This document shows, piece after piece, positions 51,101 to 64,000 of a DNA stretch of 64,000 bases (the stretch's first letter is position 1; every line of letters begins with the position of its first letter). The notes below the pieces were generated by a model that saw only the letters and a program-made list of their open reading frames with translations, searched no databases and was not told the DNA's origin. The DNA comes from Siniperca chuatsi (lineage: Eukaryota; Chordata; Actinopteri; Centrarchiformes; Sinipercidae), in the NCBI RefSeq assembly GCF_020085105.1, contig NC_058055.1:17302822-17366821 (forward strand), read 5' to 3'. The position numbers and the translations under genes were made by a program.

Positions 51101-52248
51101 AAGGCCACATATCCTATCAACCCGGGGACAGGATTAGCTAAACATATTCCATTATAACAAGCTGTGATTTGCTAAATTTAGATAACAGTTATCAAACTTC
51201 TAAGAGTTACACAAGAGTTAATGCAATCTAATACATTTATAACATATAAATAGGGATGAACTAATAGGAAACTGGCTGAAATGGAAACAAACAAAAGAAC
51301 TAAACTGGAGCAGAAAAGAAAGGTACATCAGAGAAATCATTTAAGGAGAATTTAATACCACACTGACAATTGCAGACCATGATCATGTATGGAAAGTGAT
51401 TGCAAACAAAATCAGTGCCAGCTTTATCTGTTTATTTGGTTTACTGTCACTAAACTTTACAAACCCGCTGTAGAAGGTGTAATTGACCTCTGGAGTCCCC
51501 TGCTTATTCCAGGAACAGTGAACATATTTCAGATTCACCACCAAACAGTCCACATCTGTCAGAGACACAAGAGGGTTGAGACCAACAGAATAGTTTGATG
51601 AAGAAAATAAAACATAAATCATTATTGTTATGCATATAGTGTATATGTAGACCTACACAAATGGCAATAGACTACTAGCAGTCTACTCACACACACATTG
51701 AGGAAATGGCAGCATGTCATGACGTCAAGGGGAATTTAGACAAAATGAGAATAATCGAGGAAGTAAGGCTTTACCTTAAACTGACTTTAATTCAAATTAA
51801 TAATAGATAGATACATTCGATAATACAAGTGATTTACAAAATTATGGCCTAATCATGTTTCAAGGCAGTTGTGCCGTTCACCCTTTCTAGTCTTGATTTT
51901 TAGGAAAGTTATCAAAAACATGGTTAAATCACTCATGCATTATGTACATAGTAAAGATTTTTGTTAATTATGGATTAATAACTAATACTATATATATCAA
52001 AGTGAAGCAACTTCACATCATGATAACCAAATGTGAAACAATATGATCAGATCTGCTAAAAGCCCTTAAGCAAATTGAATAACTGCTCAGACACATCCAA
52101 ATAGACTAAAAACAGTTATCAATAATATCATAATTCACTTATAATTGAAAAGAATTGTAATTGTTAGGATTTAAATGTTCTCACCAGTCAATTCTTTCGC
52201 AAACACATGTCCTGTCAGACAGAGAAGTAGAAGCAATCGAGTCAGCAT
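46339..52248 (-). CDS. il2rg: Interleukin-2 receptor common gamma chain (8 coding exons)
   Basis: Exons on minus: 52248-52185, 51555-51465, 50965-50793, 50557-50424, 50290-50125, 48032-47927, 47472-47412 and 46599-46339 (1056 nt, 351 aa). Eight exons is also the human IL2RG layout. It is the shared receptor subunit for the IL-2/4/7/9/15/21 family, which signals through JAK3. A leader MLTRLLLLLCLTGHVFA is followed by a cytokine-binding domain with paired cysteines (VDCLVVNLKYVHCSW) and sequons such as NYT, NLT and NQT. A fibronectin III domain ends in the WSDWS box (194-198). A single helix spans about 222-241, with a Box1-like PMVPKPS (252-258) right after it. The tail (266-351) is acidic and serine-rich with tyrosines at 282 and 292. 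The exon 2 donor GTTTGT is weak, with a competing GTAAAG four bases on. Adjacent snx12 supports the call. Confidence 0.95.
46661..46742 (+). repeat. (AT)n microsatellite
   Basis: About 40 AT units in il2rg intron 7, followed by TTTTTTTGTTTG and a further short TA tract. Long open frames over it are artefacts of the repeat. Confidence 0.95.
46862..47262 (+). repeat. Interspersed repeat, long copy
   Basis: Contains GGTCCAGACTGAAATATCTC, AACAACTATGGATTGCCATG and, near the right, GTTAGCATTGTCATTGTGAG and ATTTAGTTTAAAGCAC, shared with 4540-4735. It lies in il2rg intron 7. Confidence 0.7.
48042..48108 (+). repeat. (GA)n microsatellite at the il2rg exon 6 acceptor
   Basis: About 33 GA units on plus, (TC)n in the il2rg transcript. 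The acceptor CCCCTTGGCAG follows after a few bases, so the tract forms the pyrimidine-rich part of the 3' splice site of the transmembrane exon. Confidence 0.95.
48456..49693 (+). mobile_element. hAT-like non-autonomous element, 1238 bp, with perfect 8-bp target duplication
   Basis: Starts CAGGGGCTCGTAG and ends GAGAGCTACACCCCTG, imperfect inverted ends of hAT type. The flanking octamers at 48448-48455 and 49694-49701 are both TGCATACC. Subterminal GGGCCC-containing blocks (CAGGGCCCCAG, GGAGGGCCCTC on the left, TATAGGGCCCGG on the right) are typical of an abundant fish family. No transposase frame is seen. It lies in il2rg intron 5. Confidence 0.88.
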
Positions 52249-52336
52249 CGTGGCACACAGAAACAGGATGCTTTCAACATGGGCGCAGGTCTACTTCTAC
52301 ATCTGAGTATCACTGTGTTTGCTGTCATAGGGTTTT

Positions 52337-52355
52337 GTTTCCTGCCAGCGGAAAC
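52337..52355. promoter_or_regulatory. Inverted GGAA motif upstream of il2rg
   Basis: GTTTCC and GGAAAC face each other across seven bases, about 90-107 bases upstream of the il2rg start codon. GGAA is the Ets core, and an Ets/GABP site in the human IL2RG promoter is established knowledge. Occupancy here is inference. Confidence 0.4.
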
Positions 52356-53039
52356 TGTCGAGATAGGCTATAGATCAAGATGACATTAGTCATGAGTTAC
52401 ATCTTTTGCTGTATGGCTGTAGTGTAAAATAACACACAGGCAATTTGTAAAACATTAATTTAAAATAAAATTGAATATAGGTGAAACCAAACACTATGTT
52501 TATTTTTATCAGCATCAACTACATAAAACGGACGCAGTTTGGTTAGGTTTAGGCACAAAAACAAGTAACCCTTACCCTCTAACCCAGATGGTTTGTCTGA
52601 TTTTGATTTCAGTCAACAAATTAAAGGGCCCACCCGAATCACCAGATCAACCCAGCCTTAAACTGATTTGATATTTTCTAACTGGGAAGAACACATTGTG
52701 AAGATGGACAATCTCATCAACGGGATTGTCGAATCACAATATGACTCTAGCAGCCAGGAAGAATCGCTTTGCCAACAAATGTTGCTACAGTTGCTGCTGC
52801 TAAGCTAACATGCAGAGAGGAAGAGAAGTTTTCCCAGAGCCAGCACACCAGCTCCAGACAGCGATGCTCACAACTCTCCTGCCACTATAGCTAACATCAC
52901 AACAACAGCATATCTTGGCAAACCAGAAAGTAAGCTGAATGTCCATGGGCAAGTCATTTAATGTTATGTTATGAATTAATGAATGTCATTGAAATTTTTT
53001 TTTGCAAGCTCCTCAAAACATCTAAAAACAGGATAAAAT

Positions 53040-54765
53040 CCCTTCCATGGCTAAACACGTCGATCAGACAACTAATGAAACAAAGGGATCTCGCACTCAA
53101 AGCCTTTTTAAAGAGCTGAACAAATACTGCTATGGCCTTATACAAAGGGCTTAAAAATTGAGTAACTAAAGAGCTATGGGCCGCAAAAGCTACACATTAC
53201 ATCACTATGATAATAGAAGCAAAAGGAAACAATTTGTTAGTTTGGAAACAAGCTTGATAAAACCAAACGAGAATGTAAAAAAAGATACATGAACTCAAAG
53301 TCAGAAACCTAATTATCTCGGGCAGCGGACAACTTGCACACGCATTTATTGATTACTTTATCGGGTCAGTTGAAGAACTTAACAATTTTGAGCAAACTGG
53401 CCAGTCTATTGACACCACCACAAATAAAGAGAAAGACAATTGCAAACAATTACTAAAAAACAAGTTGAAATAATTGACAAATTTACAACCCCACACTCAA
53501 AAGATTTTTATAATCTGAATATTATATTCTTGAAAATATATGGTGATGTATTGGCTGAACCACTAAGTCACTTGATCAACACCTCCATAGCTAGTGGGAA
53601 GTTCCTGGAAGTGTGGAAACAAGCAAGAGTGACGCCTATTTTAAAATTCTGGAGCAGCTGATCAAGTGGGCAATTATCGGCCAATCAGCATCCTTCCTGT
53701 TCCAGGTTTTGGAAAAGGTGGTGGCAATGCAACTGATGAACCACATAGAAACGAATAATTACCTGCACCCATTACAATAAGGGTTCAGACCACACTTTTC
53801 CACAGAGTGCAAACTGCTACCTTTTGGGAAAAATCATACATAGACAAAGGAGCATTTGATACCGTAAATCATGGCATTCTTATCTCCAAACTCTCCAAGT
53901 ACAGTTTCTCTGAAAAAACCCTGTCATGGTTTGAATCATATCTTCCAAACCATGAACAATGTGTTATCATCAACACTAAAAAAATCCTCTTTTTTAAAGA
54001 GTAAAACAGAAATCCCACAGGGATCGGTGTTAGGACCGATACTCTTTAGTCTATACATAAACGACCTTCCTGAATCATGTCCTTGGGCTGGTCTCCAGAT
54101 TTATGCGGATGATACAGTCAGATACGCTTATGGACAGCTATTGCAGTTACAGACCAATTGTTAAAGCACCAGGAAGCAATAGCCTTGGCTTGAAAACTCG
54201 TGTTTGACTCATAATGTAAAAAAACCCCAGTGTCCATATGTTTTTCCTGGAAGACAGCCAACATCAACTGAACTAGATCAACAGTCAGTCAATCAATCAA
54301 GTTTCTGAGGTCAAATATATCTGGGTCTAATGTTGGACCCTCACTTGAAATTTGACAAACATGTTGAAAAAATAGTAAAACTAAAGAACTGTAAAACTCA
54401 ATCTGTACACATATAGACAAATCAGAGACTGTCTAGCATTTGATGTAATCAAAATATATATGCATTCAATGATTTTCTCACACCTCAGTTACTAAATCGT
54501 GCAATAAAAATACTGGACAAAAGGCCAATAAGATCACACCACTGTCACATCCTGGAAAACCTGAACATGCTAAGTTTTGACAACTACATTGCATTTGCAA
54601 ACTCCAATCTTATCCGCAAGTGTTTTCATAGCCAGGCTCCTCAGGCTCTCTGCGAAATGGTGTGATCGTTACAGGCCTTTGGATTGACACTAAGTATACT
54701 ACTGCAGGGAACTGTAAAGTATCGTACCGGAATACCTCCTTTGGCCAGTGTTTGGGGGTGTAGGT
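53040..54765 (+). mobile_element. Broken LINE, reverse-transcriptase part of ORF2
   Basis: Translation in several frames gives reverse-transcriptase landmarks in order: SIRQLMKQRDLALKAFLK in the linker before the polymerase, VGNYRPISILP, GAFDTVNHGIL, PQGSVLGPILFSLYINDLP, the catalytic YADDT (54102 onward), YLGLMLDPHLKFDKHVEK, HHCHILENLNMLSFDN and a C-terminal SYRNTSFGQ. There is no endonuclease domain at the 5' side, so it is 5'-truncated. At least four frame changes and several stops mark it as dead. The clade is uncertain; the wording resembles the CR1/L2/Rex group of fish non-LTR elements. Confidence 0.88.
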
Positions 54766-54789
54766 ATGTATATGTATATATGTGTAATA

Positions 54790-54960
54790 TGTGTATATCA
54801 TAAACTGTATACAAAGATGGACGACGCGTCTCCACTTCCTCTCACTGTAGAAAAATAATGCCAAAATATCCCGGATATGGGCGCTGCCATCTTGTGCTGG
54901 TGATGTCATTTGGAGCCAGAGTCTGCGCTGTAGTGATCGGAGTGGGAACCACGGCACCAC
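54790..54960. repeat. Short interspersed repeat, CCCGGATATGGGCGCTGCCATC block
   Basis: TAAACTGTATACAAAGATGG, CTCCACTTCCTCTCACTGTA, AAAATATCCCGGATATGGGC and GCTGCCATCTTGTGCTGG follow one another. I recognise the wording as a recurring teleost repeat, but the class is unknown and the boundaries are approximate. Confidence 0.45.
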
Positions 54961-56189
54961 ATAGTTTAACTTTGTTGTCTGTGAACATGTATTATGTCTG
55001 TTAGTTTAAAGGCCAATCTAGGGACGGACATTGGAAATTAGCAGTAGCTATAAATGCTGTGATACATTGCATTGGATAATTGTTATGCAATTCTCTACGT
55101 AAACTGTATCTGACATTAATGTTGATGCTGTGTCTTTTGTTTGGGGTTTCATTTTTGAATATTTGGACGGAAGTGTGTTATGTGTATGCATTACAATTCT
55201 GGGGGTAGCTAATCCTTCTAATATTTGCGTAACTGTGCTGATGACTCCTGTATTGTTGACTTATTTATTGCTATATTTTGGGTGTAGCCTTCATGAAATT
55301 AGTGAATAATAGAAGAGAGCACATGCAATAAAGCTTTTGTTTACCTCAGATGGCATGCTCACAATTCGTAGGTTTATCTAAATCAAACACAAAATGCTGA
55401 TCTCAGTCCGTTCTGTCAAAATGGTAAAATACACATTGCTAAAATGTTACACAAAATCATTACTGCATTATGCCATTTAGTTTGTAATATGTCCCAGAAC
55501 ACAAACAAATTTGCTAGTGATCTTTAGCCAACTACCAGTATTACCAAAGTGAATAATTTCATCTCAAAACAAGCACTCATCATTCACATGACAAACTTTT
55601 AACTCACCATGTGATCTCTGACGCCTCTGCTCATTTCCAGTTAATCGGACAGGGGTTTTTGTGTGAAAATGACTGTGGTCTAGCTCGTTTTCCTGTTTTT
55701 TGAGATAGAAAATGCAGAAACATTTTTGCTTATCTCTGAGTGCTACTGTCTCTGTGAAGCCACACACAGTCATCCAAATCTTCCAGCTATCAGTTGTGAA
55801 ACATTACACGGCAAATTAAATACTTGAAATCAAAATTATTCATAAATATAGACATGCTAGAATAATACTTTTAGAAAAACAAAGAAATTGAGGCTAAAAC
55901 CAAATGCAAAATCAATACAATGACCATGTGGGTGAGCAAGTATTAGACCAATATTAAAATATTTGAATAGGAGTTGGCAGTTGTTCAAAACATGGCAACA
56001 ACTACTCCTCATGGGGTCCATATTCAAATAAAATACATAAAGTCAACAATGTTTGCACTCACACTTCACACAGTAAACAATACAATTATATCAAAAGCAT
56101 ACATGTACAAAACATTAAAACATTTTGAACAATTTAAATCGATTGACAGGCAGAACAAACAATATTAATTATCTCAGTTCATCTAAACA

Positions 56190-56730
56190 TCCATGTTGCA
56201 GAAAATCAAAGGAAGCCTATTTTACTTATTTATTTTGCAAGCCTGTGTTCAAGAACCTCTTTAGGTGCTTCTTAAAACCTTTTGTTGTAGATTCTTGGAA
56301 TATAAAGCACAGCAAACTGTTCCTGTGAGATAGGGCTCTATACATTACTGTTTTTTTCATAGCATTGGTCTTTGGTTGGTGTAGCGTAATGTGACCCCTC
56401 CTCACCAGCCTTGTTTGATAACTGTGTGTATTTCCGGAAAGTAATATTTTTGAATACAAACAATATGGTTGTTTCAACACTATTACATTTCTTAACTAAG
56501 TAAATAACCTACATCCAAACCTATCCTCAACCTTCAGCCATGTGAGATCAGCGTGCTTTTTAGCTATATGTGCTCTAACTGAACAGAGGAGTGCTAATCA
56601 TGCTGCTCTATTCTGCACTAACTGAAGCTTTTCCAGCTCTTTTTTGGCAGCACTTGACCTGATTACTAAGCTGTACTCCAGATGAGACAATACTGTGGCT
56701 TCTATCACCTGCAAGGTGCAACTTGAACTA
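56190..56730 (-). mobile_element. Broken LINE, C-terminal end of ORF2
   Basis: On minus, 56730-56540 encodes VIEATVLSHLEYSLVI, then SSAAKKELEKLQLVQNRAA and KKHADLTWLKVEDR. Further down come HSYQTRLVRRGHITL, PKTNAMKKTVMYRA and GFKKHLKRFL. These are the conserved pieces after the polymerase in fish LINE ORF2 proteins. Internal stops and a gap are present. It has a different sequence and opposite orientation to the copy at 53040. Confidence 0.82.
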
Positions 56731-57375
56731 AGACAAAGTGAAGTAAATATGCTATATTTACTTTTATTTACAGACTGAAAGCATCAACTTTCCAAAACAA
56801 GACAATCAAGAACAAAACTCAAAAATAGACCTAAGGCTACTAAGCAGCTTTGCAACCCTTGTTGGGCTTTGCTGTGAATGTGAAGCTGTATGTTTGAGTG
56901 AAGGAGTGCCTGTGTGTGATGATTGAGTAACTAGGCCTATAAGCCAGCTTCCTTTTGTGAAATAATTTCAATACTTATTCTTGCAGATGTGACTTGAATG
57001 ATCAAGTGTGGTAGCATGTCAATAGACATTTATAACCACTGCACATTAAAAAAGAAATGAGAAAGTTGTCCTTTTAAATAAAAGTGTGAATGAGACATGT
57101 TTCATTTAAGGTTATGATGATGGACAACCTCCTTATATTATACCGTATATACAATAAATTGCATCACTGCATTCAGTATGATCTGTAGGTGTGACGCTTA
57201 CATAATGTATATTAAAGTATAGTAAAATTTACCTATATTTCCTATTTGTTTTCTTGTTTGATTGTGTTTATTTTTTTTGTATTTCCTTATAGTGGATTTC
57301 AGTGGGCAATCTGTTTGTGTATTGACAACAAACCTCAACCTTAAAACACCATGAAAGGTCGCTGTTGGTCTAAGG

Positions 57376-57556
57376 ACTACCACTGGTCATAGGGTAACTT
57401 TTATTTTGAAGGACCGGAAGTTCCAGTGTTTTGATTACGGCTGCGGAAGAAGCTGTCATTTGCTCTTGTCTCGCCGATTTATCGTCCAAGCAGGAGTTTC
57501 CAATCAAAACCGGTACCAAATAAACAACAAATGTAACCGTTTCACAGAAAGCCACA
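57376..57556 (+). promoter_or_regulatory. slc9a6 proximal promoter and 5' UTR
   Basis: ACCGGAAGTT near 57413 is a strong Ets consensus. It is followed by GC-richer sequence up to the ATG at 57557, with no TATA box. This looks like an Ets-type housekeeping promoter, by inference. Confidence 0.45.

Positions 57557-64000
<6,444 letters not shown>

Larger units (their letters stand above)
52400..57375. other. Intergenic region between divergent il2rg and slc9a6
   Basis: No host coding exon is recognised. It carries two LINE remnants (53040-54765 plus, 56190-56730 minus) and one short interspersed repeat (about 54790-54960). The rest is AT-rich and featureless. Confidence 0.5.

Overview
The window is teleost fish nuclear DNA. 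It has compact spliced vertebrate genes, many simple-sequence tracts, and dense short interspersed repeats of types familiar from fish genomes: tRNA-headed SINEs, hAT-like and TTAA-flanked MITEs, and LINE scraps. No bacterial, plasmid, phage, CRISPR or retroviral material was seen.

From left to right there are six protein-coding genes. A rab38-like gene (minus, 4227-8409, 4 coding exons, 207 aa) is followed by rab39b (plus, 11419-13476, 3 coding exons, 213 aa). Next come slc7a3, a cationic amino-acid transporter (minus, 20405-25267, 11 coding exons, 647 aa), snx12 (minus, 40913-44537, 4 exons, 162 aa) and il2rg, the common cytokine receptor gamma chain (minus, 46339-52248, 8 exons, 351 aa). 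The last is the 5' part of an endosomal Na+/H+ exchanger of the slc9a6/slc9a7 type (plus, 57557 onward, 9 exons seen, 396 residues, running off the right edge). I built every exon model by hand. All splice phases close, and total lengths match the families.

The genes do not form a pathway. slc7a3, snx12 and il2rg are neighbours in human Xq13.1, and rab39b and slc9a6 are also X-linked in human, so this looks like conserved vertebrate synteny with local rearrangement. Rab38, Rab39b, SNX12 and the NHE6-type exchanger all act on endosomal or lysosome-related membranes.

Intergenic and intronic DNA is mostly repeats: a 1.2-kb fold-back element downstream of rab39b, a hAT-like element with a perfect 8-bp target duplication in an il2rg intron, a composite TTAA-flanked element downstream of snx12, and two LINE remnants in opposite orientation between il2rg and slc9a6.

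I see no wholly new system. The observations most worth checking are in splicing. In slc9a6 a GC-AG intron follows an exon with a second in-frame donor, a U12-type AT-AC intron has a recognisable branch site, and a phase-symmetric 129-nt candidate cassette exon lies between exons 6 and 7. In three different genes a long microsatellite sits directly against a 3' splice site.
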